A stretch of DNA of 64,000 nucleotides from Roseivirga thermotolerans (GTDB taxonomy: Bacteria; Bacteroidota; Bacteroidia; Cytophagales; Cyclobacteriaceae). Of this stretch, positions 33,409 to 42,271 are shown piece after piece; positions within the stretch are counted from its first letter, which is position 1, and each line of letters starts with the position of its first letter. Location of the stretch: assembly GCF_014653175.1 (NCBI RefSeq), contig NZ_BNAG01000005.1:62001-126000 (forward strand), in the 5' to 3' direction. The notes under the pieces were generated by a model, which saw nothing but the letters and a program-made list of their open reading frames with translations, was not told where the DNA came from and made no database searches. The position numbers were made by a program, and so were the translations under genes.

Positions 33409-33444
33409 CTAAATTTTTCTACGTAAGCTAAATTATTTAATAAA
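33409..33444 (+). repeat. Direct repeat copy 2 (upstream of dinB)
   Basis: Second copy of the ~36-bp sequence at 31621-31657. It merges into the candidate dinB operator (33437-33462), and together they form an imperfect long palindrome, AAGCTAA...TTAGCTT, over 33425-33460. Confidence 0.7.
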
Positions 33445-33462
33445 CTAAAATAATTAGCTTTG
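33437..33462 (+). promoter_or_regulatory. Candidate dinB operator and -7 element
   Basis: TTAATAAACTAA followed by AATAATTAG aligns with the dnaE upstream motif (13378-13403, TTAACAAACTAA then ATTAG) in the same orientation relative to the gene. The end, TAGCTTTG (33455-33462), fits the Bacteroidota -7 consensus TAnnTTTG and lies 27 bp before the start codon. The motif would therefore overlap the promoter, as expected of a repressor site. Confidence 0.5.
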
Positions 33463-33489
33463 TGTGATAAGTCCGTAACAACCTAAAGC

Positions 33490-34701
33490 GTGGAGAATAC
33501 CATATTACATCTTGACCTGGACACTTTTTTTGTGTCGGTGGAGCGGCTGCTAGACAGTCGCCTAATGGGTAAGCCCGTGCTCATTGGGGGTACGAGCGAT
33601 CGTGGTGTAGTAGCCTCATGTAGCTATGAAGCCCGGGCTTACGGTGTTCATTCTGCCATGCCCATGAAACGCGCCAAAGAGCTTTGCCCCGATGCCATTC
33701 AGATTAGAGGCAACTCAGGCACCTACACCAAATACTCCGAAATGGTGACGGAGATCATCAAAGAAACGGTACCTCTTTACGAAAAAACCTCTATCGATGA
33801 ATTCTATGCCGACCTTACCGGGATGGATCGTTTTTTCAACAGCTACCAGATGTCTACGGAGCTACGAAAACGAATTATTAAAGAAACGGGCCTTCCTATT
33901 TCTTTTGGCCTCTCCAAAAACAAAACGGTCTCTAAGATTGCCACCGGAGAAGCCAAGCCCAACAATCAGTTGCGCATAGACTATGGCAAAGAAAAAACCT
34001 TTCTAGCTCCGCTTTCCATCAGTAAAATTCCCATGGTAGGTCAAAAGACTCAAATTACCCTTTATGGCTTGGGGGTTAAACGCATTCAAACCATTCAGGA
34101 AATGCCTGTAGAACTTATGGAAAAGGTTTTGGGCCAAAATGGTATAAGCATTTGGAAAAAAGCTAATGGAGTGGACACTTCGCCTGTAATACCCTACAGC
34201 GAGCGGAAATCTATTTCTACAGAAAGAACCTTTGATCGTGATACCATTGACGTATACAAGCTGAGAGGCATACTTACTGCCATGGCCGAAAACCTGGCTT
34301 TCCAACTCAGAAGAGGCCTTAAGCTCACCGCCTGCGTAACGGTAAAAGTGCGTTACTCCGACTTTAACACCTACACCTTACAATCGCGTATTCCTTACAC
34401 TTCTGCCGACCACATACTCATTCCTAAAACCCTTGAACTTTTTGAAAAACTCTACCAAAAACGACTACTAGTTCGGCTCATTGGTGTTCGGTTTAGCCAC
34501 CTGGTAGAAGGAGGACTACAAATCAACCTGTTCGATGATTCTGAAGAAATGATTAACCTCTACCATGCCATGGATAAAATAAGGGATAAGTATGGCGACC
34601 GAAGTGTTTTGAGAGCTTATGGCATGGAAGCCAAAACCATTAGTCGTTTTAACCCATTTACCGGAGAACCTCCACCTTTGCTGGCCAACAGGCGGCAATG
34701 A
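33490..34701 (+). CDS. dinB: DNA polymerase IV (Y-family)
   Basis: A 403-residue Y-family polymerase with a GTG start. Catalytic carboxylates are in LHLDLDTFFVSVERL and SIDEFYADLTG. YEARAYGVHSAMPMKRAKEL, the fingers, and SFGLSKNKTVSKIATGEAKP, the palm, follow. It also has the HhH (LGVKRIQTIQEMPVELMEKV) and a little-finger domain. A DnaN clamp-binding peptide may be QINLFDD near residue 345-351. DinB carries out error-prone translesion synthesis. An upstream motif shared with the second dnaE suggests common regulation. Confidence 0.93.
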   Translation: MENTILHLDLDTFFVSVERLLDSRLMGKPVLIGGTSDRGVVASCSYEARAYGVHSAMPMKRAKELCPDAIQIRGNSGTYTKYSEMVTEIIKETVPLYEKTSIDEFYADLTGMDRFFNSYQMSTELRKRIIKETGLPISFGLSKNKTVSKIATGEAKPNNQLRIDYGKEKTFLAPLSISKIPMVGQKTQITLYGLGVKRIQTIQEMPVELMEKVLGQNGISIWKKANGVDTSPVIPYSERKSISTERTFDRDTIDVYKLRGILTAMAENLAFQLRRGLKLTACVTVKVRYSDFNTYTLQSRIPYTSADHILIPKTLELFEKLYQKRLLVRLIGVRFSHLVEGGLQINLFDDSEEMINLYHAMDKIRDKYGDRSVLRAYGMEAKTISRFNPFTGEPPPLLANRRQ

Positions 34702-34799
34702 TTAAACCCAACCTCCTTCAATCGTTTGCAGTGGAATAGGCTCATGCATAGCATCCCGTTCGCACCGAAAAGAGTATTTTTGATTATACTTAACGCAAC

Positions 34800-35783
34800 A
34801 TGACCACTGAAATTAAAAAGATAGGGGTACTTACCAGTGGGGGCGATGCTCCCGGAATGAATGCTGCTGTAAGAGCAGTAGTAAGAGCCTGTATTTATTA
34901 CGACATAGAAGTTTTTGGCATATACAAAGGCTACGATGGCCTTATTAAAGGCAATATGGAACAGCTCTATGTAAGGTCTGTTTCAAACATTCTTAGCCGT
35001 GGAGGTACTTTTTTGCTCTCGGCCAGAAGCAAAGAGTTTCGTACAAAAGAAGGCCGTAAGCAAGCCTATGAACATTTTAAAGCCAATGGCTTAGATGCTC
35101 TGGTGGTGATTGGCGGAGACGGGTCGTTTACCGGAGCCGACATCTTCTCTCAAGAGTTTAATGTACCGGTAATTGGGATACCCGGAACCATAGACAACGA
35201 CCTCTCCGGTACCGACTTTACCATTGGGTTCGACACGGCCTGTAATACGGCCCGCGAAGCTATTGATAAAATAAGAGACACAGCTTCTTCGCACGAGCGC
35301 CTCTTCTTTGTAGAAGTAATGGGCCGCGATGCCGGGTTCATTGCCCTCAACTCTGCCATTGGCGGTGGTGCCGTGGCCATGATTGTACCCGAGCACAATT
35401 GGAGCATTGAGGCACTCATTAATCGACTAAGAAAAGGAGCTGCAAACCAAAAAGCTTCTAACGTGGTAATAGTAGCCGAAGGCTGCCACCTGGGTAGCTC
35501 CTATGAGATAGCCGCCAAGGTAAAAGAACAACTCGACTACTTTGACATTCGGGTTACCGTACTGGGGCACTTGCAAAGAGGGGGCACCCCCACTACCTTA
35601 GACCGAGTACTGGCCAGCCGCATGGGAGTAGCCGCAGTGGAAGGGCTTCGCAATGGTCAGTCCAACGTTATGGTGGGCATTATTAACAACCGCATTGCCT
35701 ATACTCCAATAGGAGAAGCCATTAAGACTATTAAGCGACTGGACGATGAGGAGTTTCGTATAGCTAAAATTCTCTCCATCTAA
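34800..35783 (+). CDS. pfkA: ATP-dependent 6-phosphofructokinase
   Basis: A 327-residue PFK-A. VLTSGGDAPGMNAAVRAVVR is the ATP site, VVIGGDGSFTGA the Mg/ATP loop, GTIDNDLSGTDFTIGFDTA the catalytic loop (TIDND, with Asp base), and VEVMGRDAGF and GHLQRGGTPTTLDRVLASRM the fructose-6-phosphate site. GDGS points to ATP rather than PPi as donor. It makes fructose-1,6-bisphosphate, the substrate of the convergently encoded FbaA. ATG at 34800. Confidence 0.96.
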   Translation: MTTEIKKIGVLTSGGDAPGMNAAVRAVVRACIYYDIEVFGIYKGYDGLIKGNMEQLYVRSVSNILSRGGTFLLSARSKEFRTKEGRKQAYEHFKANGLDALVVIGGDGSFTGADIFSQEFNVPVIGIPGTIDNDLSGTDFTIGFDTACNTAREAIDKIRDTASSHERLFFVEVMGRDAGFIALNSAIGGGAVAMIVPEHNWSIEALINRLRKGAANQKASNVVIVAEGCHLGSSYEIAAKVKEQLDYFDIRVTVLGHLQRGGTPTTLDRVLASRMGVAAVEGLRNGQSNVMVGIINNRIAYTPIGEAIKTIKRLDDEEFRIAKILSI

Positions 35784-35793
35784 CCACATGCTA

Positions 35794-35835
35794 CAAAAAA
35801 ATGGGCGATGTCCGATCAACTCAAACATCGCCCCA
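35794..35835 (-). terminator. Rho-independent terminator of fbaA
   Basis: A 9-bp stem (35803-35811 GGGCGATGT with 35825-35833 ACATCGCCC) and, on the minus strand, a following T7. It lies about 42 bp after the fbaA stop and just beyond the convergent pfkA stop. Confidence 0.8.
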
Positions 35836-35876
35836 ACCAAGATTAATTCGTTTATCTAATCTGCCTGTTCCGCCTA

Positions 35877-36941
35877 TTAGTTTCTGCCAATAGCATTCAA
35901 CTCATCGAAAGCTCTTTCCAGGCGCTTCACTACAGACTCCTCTCCTTTTCTTAACCAAACCCGTGGGTCGTAGTATTTTTTGTTCGGAGAGTCTTCACCA
36001 TCAGGGTTACCAATTTGCCCCTGCAGATAATCTTTCTTCTCTTTATAGTAAGAATGAATACCATCCCACATAGCCCACTGCACATCCGTATCGATATTCA
36101 TTTTTATGGAACCATATGAAGTAGCTTCTTTAATCTTTTCCGGCTCAGAACCAGACCCTCCGTGGAACACGAAGTATACGGGCTTTTCTTCCGTGCCAAA
36201 TTTCTTCTGAATAAACTCCTGAGAGTTTTTCAATATTTCAGGTCTTAGCTCCACATTACCGGGCTTATACACCCCATGCACGTTGCCAAACGAAGCCGCT
36301 ACAGTGAAAATATCACCAATCTTGCGCATCGCGTCCCATGCTTCGGCTACTTCTTCTGGCTGAGTATACAAGCGCGATGAATCTACATCGGTATTATCTA
36401 CTCCGTCTTCTTCACCACCGGTAATACCGAGCTCTATTTCAATACCCATACCAAGTGGAGCCATTTTCTTGAAGTACTCAGCACTAATTTCAATGTTTTC
36501 ATGAAGTGGTTCTTCAGAAAGGTCGAGCATGTGAGTACTAAAGAGCGGCTGCCCGTTTTTGGCATAATAGTTCTTGCCGGCTTCCAGCAGTCCGTCAATC
36601 CATGGGAGAAGCTTCTTAGCACAGTGGTCAGTATGCAAAATCACAGGCACACCATAGTGCTCGGCCATCAAATGCACATGCATTGCTCCGGATATAGCTC
36701 CCTGAATAGCCGCATTTTGCCCATCGTTAGAAAGTGATTTACCAGCATAAAAAGAGGCTCCGCCATTAGAAAACTGAATAATTACCGGGGAGTTAACTCG
36801 TTTGGCGGTTTCCAATACTGCATTGATGCTATTGGTACCCACTACGTTAACGGCCGGTAGTGCAAATTCATTTTCCTTAGCATAGCTGAGACAGTCTTTC
36901 AACTCCTGACCGTACAGCACCCCGCTTCTGAATTTTCCCAT
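35877..36941 (-). CDS. fbaA: Class II fructose-bisphosphate aldolase
   Basis: A 354-residue zinc aldolase of the E. coli FbaA (class IIA) type. VILHTDHCAKKLLPWIDGLL gives two metal-site residues, IEIELGITGGEEDGVDN is the class IIA loop, VAASFGNVHGVYKPGNVEL adds a zinc His, and FHGGSGS and INIDTD-like (MNIDTDVQWAMWDG) bind phosphate. It cleaves FBP to DHAP and G3P in glycolysis or the reverse in gluconeogenesis. A long palindrome (37030-37059) about 90 bp upstream may regulate it. Confidence 0.96.
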   Translation of the reverse strand: MGKFRSGVLYGQELKDCLSYAKENEFALPAVNVVGTNSINAVLETAKRVNSPVIIQFSNGGASFYAGKSLSNDGQNAAIQGAISGAMHVHLMAEHYGVPVILHTDHCAKKLLPWIDGLLEAGKNYYAKNGQPLFSTHMLDLSEEPLHENIEISAEYFKKMAPLGMGIEIELGITGGEEDGVDNTDVDSSRLYTQPEEVAEAWDAMRKIGDIFTVAASFGNVHGVYKPGNVELRPEILKNSQEFIQKKFGTEEKPVYFVFHGGSGSEPEKIKEATSYGSIKMNIDTDVQWAMWDGIHSYYKEKKDYLQGQIGNPDGEDSPNKKYYDPRVWLRKGEESVVKRLERAFDELNAIGRN

Positions 36942-37029
36942 TTCGAATTTGATTATGTTTTTAAAAGTGATGCAAAGAAAACAATTGTGAAGTTAAAACT
37001 TAAACCTCTTAACAGAAATGGTATAAAAC

Positions 37030-37059
37030 ACTTATAGCGCAAAGGTTTGCGCTATAAGT
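37030..37059. promoter_or_regulatory. Long perfect palindrome upstream of fbaA
   Basis: Arms ACTTATAGCGCAAA (37030-37043) and TTTGCGCTATAAGT (37046-37059) are perfectly complementary around a 2-bp GG spacer. It lacks a T run, so it is more likely a protein-binding site than a terminator. It lies about 90 bp upstream of the fbaA start. Confidence 0.55.
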
Positions 37060-37196
37060 AAAGTAAACTATAATAGAAATGGAGGAAATTACTGACAGTT
37101 CATCTCAGAAAGTGCTCTGTCAGGGAACCAAAGTAGGCATTAATCTATAATTAGTCAATCTAACCCATTGAGCCCTAATTACCTATGAATATTCTG

Positions 37197-37206
37197 CAAA
37201 CGATTG
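37197..37206. promoter_or_regulatory. Probable LacI-family operator (autoregulatory)
   Basis: TGCAAACGATTG contains the LacI-family core CAAACG with central CG and differs at one base from the perfect site CAAACGTTTG at 38386. It is about 125 bp upstream of the regulator's start. Confidence 0.4.
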
Positions 37207-37331
37207 AAATAGCCAAATTTGCTCAAATTCGCACAATACATTTTTTGAAAAAATTTTGCAAAAACTAGATTATTCAAAACATATAAACTTATTTAAGAGT
37301 CCATTCCAAAGTCTGTTTGAAGAAGGCCTCC

Positions 37332-38375
37332 ATGAAGAAGGGACAGGTTACCATTAAGGATATTGCCAAGGAGCTCAACATTTCTTGTTCTACTGTTTCC
37401 AGAGCATTGAAAGACTTTCCGGGCATAAGCCCCAGCACAAAAAAGGCCGTTACCGAACTGGCCAACAAATACAACTACAGGCCCAACTCCATTGCCCTAA
37501 GCCTAAGAAACCAACGCACCAATGTAATAGGTGTAATTATACCCGAGACTGTCCACTTTTTCTTTTCCACGGTCATTAGCGGCATCGAAGATGAAGCCAT
37601 GAAAGAGGGCTACAACGTAATGATCTGCCAATCGAACGAAAACTACGAACGGGAAGCCGACAGCATTGACGCCCTCATGAGCGCCCGCGTAGATGGCTTA
37701 CTGGTTTCTATTTCGAGAGAAACTTCCGATCTGGAACACCTCAAAAAAGTAGTGAGTGAGGGCACTCCCATGGTGTTTTTCGACCGACTGGTAGAAGGCA
37801 TGAATGCCTCATCGGTTATTGTAGACGACTATCAGGGTGCTTACGATGCGGTAGAACACCTCATTGAACAAGGCTGTCGCCACATTGTGCACCTCTCAGG
37901 CCCCAGCAATTTAATTATTGGCCGAAAGCGCAAAGAAGGATACATAAGTGCTCTGGAAGATTACGAAATACCTATCAACGAAGACAATATTATTGAATGC
38001 CGCAATGGCACCGAGCAAGAAGCCGAACGCGCAATGACTCAGCTGTTGGCATCTGGAAAGAAAATAGATGGAGTATTTGCCAGCAACGACATGGCCGCAC
38101 TGGGTGCACTAAAAGCCGTAAAAAAAGCCAACATCCGAATTCCGGAAGAAGTGGCCATTGTAGGCTTTAGCAACTGGCAGTTTTCTTCACTCATTCACCC
38201 CACGCTTAGCAGTGTTGCCCAACCCGGCTATGAAATGGGGCGCGAAGCAGCCAAGCTAATTTTTCAGGAGATCAATGAGTCTTCTAACGGCAAAAGCATT
38301 ATAAGAATTCTCGACACTGAGCTTATTGTTCGCGAATCGTCTGACAGAAAGACGGTTAAGGCAGCCATGCCATAA
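37332..38375 (+). CDS. LacI family transcriptional regulator
   Basis: A 347-residue regulator from the ATG at 37332 (a TTG lies five codons upstream). The LacI HTH is at the N-terminus: VTIKDIAKELNISCSTVSRA, then the hinge NYRPNSIALSLRNQRT. The periplasmic-binding-like domain follows (IGVIIPETVHFFFSTVISGI ... GVFASNDMAALGALKAVKK). It lies directly upstream of GH31, GH13 and a sugar porter, so it probably senses an alpha-glucan-derived sugar and controls that operon. A CAAACGTTTG site stands 10 bp after its stop. Confidence 0.92.
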   Translation: MKKGQVTIKDIAKELNISCSTVSRALKDFPGISPSTKKAVTELANKYNYRPNSIALSLRNQRTNVIGVIIPETVHFFFSTVISGIEDEAMKEGYNVMICQSNENYEREADSIDALMSARVDGLLVSISRETSDLEHLKKVVSEGTPMVFFDRLVEGMNASSVIVDDYQGAYDAVEHLIEQGCRHIVHLSGPSNLIIGRKRKEGYISALEDYEIPINEDNIIECRNGTEQEAERAMTQLLASGKKIDGVFASNDMAALGALKAVKKANIRIPEEVAIVGFSNWQFSSLIHPTLSSVAQPGYEMGREAAKLIFQEINESSNGKSIIRILDTELIVRESSDRKTVKAAMP

Positions 38376-38385
38376 ACCGTCCATG

Positions 38386-38395
38386 CAAACGTTTG
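38386..38395. promoter_or_regulatory. LacI-family operator before the alpha-glucan operon
   Basis: TGCAAACGTTTGTG contains a perfect 10-bp palindrome, CAAACGTTTG, with the central CG that LacI-family proteins recognise. It lies between the regulator gene and the GH31 gene, about 110 bp before the GH31 start codon. Confidence 0.55.
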
Positions 38396-38505
38396 TGACA
38401 GCATTTCTGCCCGTTCTCCATTAAACCACCTCTCAAAAACACTATTTTCACATTACAATTGTGCAATAGAGAAGCAAGCTATTGCCCCTCCAACCCCAAA
38501 TCCCA

Positions 38506-40911
38506 ATGAATTTGAGAAACGAGTCCATAGGAACCATTCAGCATTTTTCGTGGCAAGAAAACGGATTGTCCGGCCTTGCAGGAAATAAGCAATTCAGTAT
38601 AAAGTTTTACACCAGCAAAATTTGCCGCATTCAGGCTTCCAAACACGAGGCTTTCGATGAAAACCCTTTTTCAGTAGTTCTGCCTCCTCAAAAGGTGAGC
38701 ATTGATGCTAAAGAAACAGACCAGAGCCTGACGCTAAAGACGGCTGATATTCAACTGGAAATTAAGCGTTCTCCGCTCAGATTGTGCTTTAAAAACAACC
38801 ACGGACAAATACTGAATGAGGACGACCCTGCCTTTGGTATTAGCTGGTTGGGGCATGAGGTGACCAACTATAAAACTCTGAGCCCTAATGAGGTTTTTCT
38901 AGGGCTAGGCGAAAAGGGAGGAGGGCTGAACAGGCGCGGATCTTCATTTGTAAACTGGAACTCCGATGCCTTTGCATTTGGCAATGACACCGACCCGCTC
39001 TATTTGTCGGCCCCATTCTATATTGGCATCAGAGAAGGTCAGCCCTATGGTATCTTCTTTGACAACACCCACAAAACCCATTTCAATTTTGGGGCTTCTA
39101 ACAATAACCGATTTAGCTACTTTGGAGCCGAAGCTGGTGACCTGAACTACTATTTTATTCAGGGCGATACCGTTTTAGAAGTAATTCAAGAATATGCGCG
39201 GCTCACCGGCACGTCACAACTTCCTCCAAAATGGAGCCTTGGCTTTCAGCAATGCCGTTACAGCTACTACCCGGATCATGAGGTATATACGGTGGCTGAT
39301 ACGTTTAGAAAAAAGCGTATTCCGGCCGATGTTATTTATCTGGACATCCACTACATGGAAGACTACAAGGCCTTTACCTTCGATAAAAACCGATTTCCCG
39401 ATCCTAAGGGGCTCATAGAGAAACTGGAGGCCCAGGGCTTTAAGGTGGTGGTAATTTTAGATCCGGGTATAGCTACACAACCGGGCTATGGCACCTACGA
39501 CCGGGGAGTTGAAAAAGACATATTTGTAAAATACCCCGATGGCAGCCGTTTTGAGGCTAGCGTATGGCCAGGCAACAGCCATTTTACTGACTTTACAGCT
39601 AAGGAAGGTCGTGATTGGTGGGCCGATGAGCTCAAGTTTTACACCGATAAGGGGCTGGAAGGTTTTTGGAACGACATGAACGAACCGGCCTGTTGGGGAC
39701 AAGACATTCCCAACCTCATTGAGTTTGACTACGAAGGCCAAACGGCAAGTCACAAAAAGACCAGAAATATCTATGGCTTTCAAATGGTGCGGGCAACTTT
39801 TGAAGGAGCCAAAAAACAACTGAACAACAAAAGACCCTTTACACTCACACGGGCAGGGTTTGCCGGAGTGCAGCGCTATTCGGCTGTGTGGACAGGAGAC
39901 AACGTGGCTGGCGATGAAGACATGCTATTGGGAGTTCGGTTGGTGAATAGCCTTGGTATGACAGGAATACCCGTTTCCGGTTACGATGTGGGCGGTTTTG
40001 TGGGCGAATCGGCCCCAGCGCTATTTGCCCGCTGGTTGGCTGTAGCCACTTTTGCTCCATTTTTTAGAGTACACAGCATGGTTAATGTAAGAGACTCCGA
40101 GCCCTGGGCCTACGGAGAGGAAGTAGAAGAAATTTCCAGAAACTATATTAACCTACGCTACCAGCTTATGCCTTATTTGTACAGTCTGTTTTTTGAGGCA
40201 CACCACAAGGGCAACCCCATTAACCGATCGTTGGCCGTAGACTATTACAACGACCAAAACATTTATCAGGGCAACGCTCAAAATGAGTTTACGCTGGGGC
40301 AGTGGTTATTGGTTTGCCCAACCACCACTACACAAGAGTATGCCAAAATTTACCTGCCTCAAGGCAAATGGTATAACTTCTTTACAGACGAACTTCATGA
40401 AGGAGGTTGCCATATGCTGGTAGAAACCCAGATGGAAGACCTGCCGGTATTTGCCAAAGAGGGAGCCATCATTCCTTTGCAAAATGTGGTTCAAACCACT
40501 CAGGAAAAAACGGATGGTATACTCAAGCTGCACCTCTATTTTGGAGAAGTAGAGACTCATCAAACGTACTATGAAGACGATGGCTCTACTTACAACTTTG
40601 AGCAGGGCCAGTACTGCAAACGCGAAATTTACTTTAATGGAAAAATGAGTACGCTACAGGTTGCCAAACAGGAAGGAAGTTATACTTCTGAATTCCACAG
40701 CCTCAAAATACACCTTCATGGTTTTGAAGCTAACTCCTTTGAAATCAATGGCGAATCGGTAACTTTCCATGTGGAAGACCTTCAGCTACTGGCACCTATT
40801 ACGGAGTTTGATCCATTGCCACAACGGCCCAAACGCGATTACTGGAGCAAAGGAGTAAAGACATTGGAAATACCGTTTACGCAAGAAGAGATTAATCTTA
40901 ACTGGAAATAG
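38506..40911 (+). CDS. Glycoside hydrolase family 31, alpha-glucosidase type
   Basis: An 801-residue enzyme from the ATG at 38506 (an in-frame TTG lies 8 codons upstream). No signal peptide is seen, so it is likely cytosolic. An N-terminal beta-sandwich is followed by the (beta/alpha)8 barrel. GFWNDMNEPACW holds the nucleophile D390 and the acid/base is D465 in VWTGDN. DVIYLDIHYMEDYKAFTFD and FFRVHS are also family motifs. A C-terminal beta domain follows. GH31 members release glucose from maltose-like or other alpha-linked substrates. It is first in an operon with a GH13 lipoprotein (1 bp apart) and an MFS porter. Confidence 0.94.
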   Translation: MNLRNESIGTIQHFSWQENGLSGLAGNKQFSIKFYTSKICRIQASKHEAFDENPFSVVLPPQKVSIDAKETDQSLTLKTADIQLEIKRSPLRLCFKNNHGQILNEDDPAFGISWLGHEVTNYKTLSPNEVFLGLGEKGGGLNRRGSSFVNWNSDAFAFGNDTDPLYLSAPFYIGIREGQPYGIFFDNTHKTHFNFGASNNNRFSYFGAEAGDLNYYFIQGDTVLEVIQEYARLTGTSQLPPKWSLGFQQCRYSYYPDHEVYTVADTFRKKRIPADVIYLDIHYMEDYKAFTFDKNRFPDPKGLIEKLEAQGFKVVVILDPGIATQPGYGTYDRGVEKDIFVKYPDGSRFEASVWPGNSHFTDFTAKEGRDWWADELKFYTDKGLEGFWNDMNEPACWGQDIPNLIEFDYEGQTASHKKTRNIYGFQMVRATFEGAKKQLNNKRPFTLTRAGFAGVQRYSAVWTGDNVAGDEDMLLGVRLVNSLGMTGIPVSGYDVGGFVGESAPALFARWLAVATFAPFFRVHSMVNVRDSEPWAYGEEVEEISRNYINLRYQLMPYLYSLFFEAHHKGNPINRSLAVDYYNDQNIYQGNAQNEFTLGQWLLVCPTTTTQEYAKIYLPQGKWYNFFTDELHEGGCHMLVETQMEDLPVFAKEGAIIPLQNVVQTTQEKTDGILKLHLYFGEVETHQTYYEDDGSTYNFEQGQYCKREIYFNGKMSTLQVAKQEGSYTSEFHSLKIHLHGFEANSFEINGESVTFHVEDLQLLAPITEFDPLPQRPKRDYWSKGVKTLEIPFTQEEINLNWK

Positions 40912-40912
40912 C

Positions 40913-42265
40913 ATGAGACTGAAAGCATTTTTTGCAAGCCTATCGCTAATTCTATTGGCTTGCGGGGGAAATGAAAAAACCAATCGGCCGGAAGATCACG
41001 CAGCGAGAGTGAAGCATCCGGAGTGGAGCAAAACGGCCGTAATTTATGAAGCCAACATAAGGCAACATACCCCCGAGGGCACCTTCAATGCCTTTGCCAA
41101 AGAAATACCTCGCCTGAAGGCTATGGGGATAGACATAGTTTGGCTAATGCCCATTCACCCCATTGGAGCAAAAAACAGAAAAGGCAGTCTGGGAAGCTAC
41201 TACTCCATAAAAGACTACACAGCCATAAACCCCGAGTTTGGATCCGAAGAAGAGTTTCGACATCTGGTTAACACCATTCACGCCCATGACATGAAGGTGA
41301 TTATCGACTGGGTGGCCAACCATACAGCCTGGGATCATTCATGGACAGAGACACACCCTGAATACTACAACCGAACAGAAAGCGGTGAATTTCAGCCGCC
41401 CGTTGCTGATTGGGAGGACGTAATAGATCTGAACTATAACAATGAGGAGCTGAGGAAAGAAATGCTCAATGCCATGAAATATTGGGTCAGCGAATTCGAC
41501 ATTGATGGCTACCGCTGTGATGTGGCCGGCATGGTACCCATTGACTTCTGGAACACCGTGAGAGCAGAGCTAGATGCCATTAAGCCTGTATTTATGCTTG
41601 CCGAGGGAGAAGAACCGGAACTCCACGAGGAAGCCTTTGACATGACTTACTCCTGGGAGTTGATGCACCTGATGCGCAGAGTTGCGAGCGGTGAAGAAAG
41701 CCCTGAGGCCATTAAAGCCATGTACAAAAAAGACTTTGAACGCTATCCCAAAGGCTATTATAAAATGAATATTATTACCAACCACGATGAAAATTCATGG
41801 AACGGTACGGCCGAAGAATTCTTTGGTGAGGGACAGGAGGCGTGGTTTGTTTTTGCAGCCACCACTTATGGCATGCCGCTAGTCTACTCGGGGCAAGAGG
41901 CCAATAATACGAAGCGACTGGAATTCTTCGAGAAAGATAGTATTGATTGGTCTGGTGGATATGTTTTCTCCAATCTGTATAAAACCCTGTTCCAACTGAA
42001 GGAAGATAACCCTGCCCTGTGGAATGGAGAGTTTGGCGGAAGCCTGGAGTGGATAGAAACATCGGCAAACGAAAGTGTATTGGCCTATAAGAGAAAAAAA
42101 GGAGAGCATGAGGTAGTGGTATTCATTAACATTCAGGGCCAACCCATAACGCTTACTTTCGAAGAAGAGTTGGGGGCAATGCGCAACGTAATGGACAATA
42201 TAGAAACAGTAGTTTCCGGTGAGCTTTCGCTGCCACCCAACGGATTTAAAGTATTTGCTAAATAG
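40913..42265 (+). CDS. Alpha-amylase family (GH13) lipoprotein
   Basis: A 450-residue secreted glycosidase. MRLKAFFASLSLILLACGGN has a lipobox (LLAC, Cys 17), so it is membrane-anchored outside the cytoplasm. The four GH13 regions are seen: DWVANHTAWDHS, GYRCDVAG (nucleophile D203), MLAEGEEPEL (acid/base Glu) and ITNHDENSW (third Asp). A C-terminal beta domain ends near PPNGFKVFAK. It probably cuts alpha-1,4-glucans to shorter sugars that the next gene's porter could bring in after outer-membrane passage. It lies 1 bp after GH31 and 6 bp before the MFS gene. Confidence 0.93.
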   Translation: MRLKAFFASLSLILLACGGNEKTNRPEDHAARVKHPEWSKTAVIYEANIRQHTPEGTFNAFAKEIPRLKAMGIDIVWLMPIHPIGAKNRKGSLGSYYSIKDYTAINPEFGSEEEFRHLVNTIHAHDMKVIIDWVANHTAWDHSWTETHPEYYNRTESGEFQPPVADWEDVIDLNYNNEELRKEMLNAMKYWVSEFDIDGYRCDVAGMVPIDFWNTVRAELDAIKPVFMLAEGEEPELHEEAFDMTYSWELMHLMRRVASGEESPEAIKAMYKKDFERYPKGYYKMNIITNHDENSWNGTAEEFFGEGQEAWFVFAATTYGMPLVYSGQEANNTKRLEFFEKDSIDWSGGYVFSNLYKTLFQLKEDNPALWNGEFGGSLEWIETSANESVLAYKRKKGEHEVVVFINIQGQPITLTFEEELGAMRNVMDNIETVVSGELSLPPNGFKVFAK

Positions 42266-42271
42266 ATAATT

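Larger units (their letters stand above)
36942..37331. other. Divergent regulatory region between fbaA and the LacI-family gene
   Basis: 390 bp with no ORF of note. It contains a 14-bp-arm perfect palindrome (37030-37059) and a LacI-type half-perfect site, CAAACGATTG, at 37197-37206. It is AT-rich near 37240-37300, where the promoter of the LacI-family gene is expected. Confidence 0.6.

Noticed and set aside
31621-33444. Target-site duplication of an insertion sequence
   Set aside because: About 36 bp is too long for a transposon TSD and there is no transposase or inverted terminal repeat between the copies.
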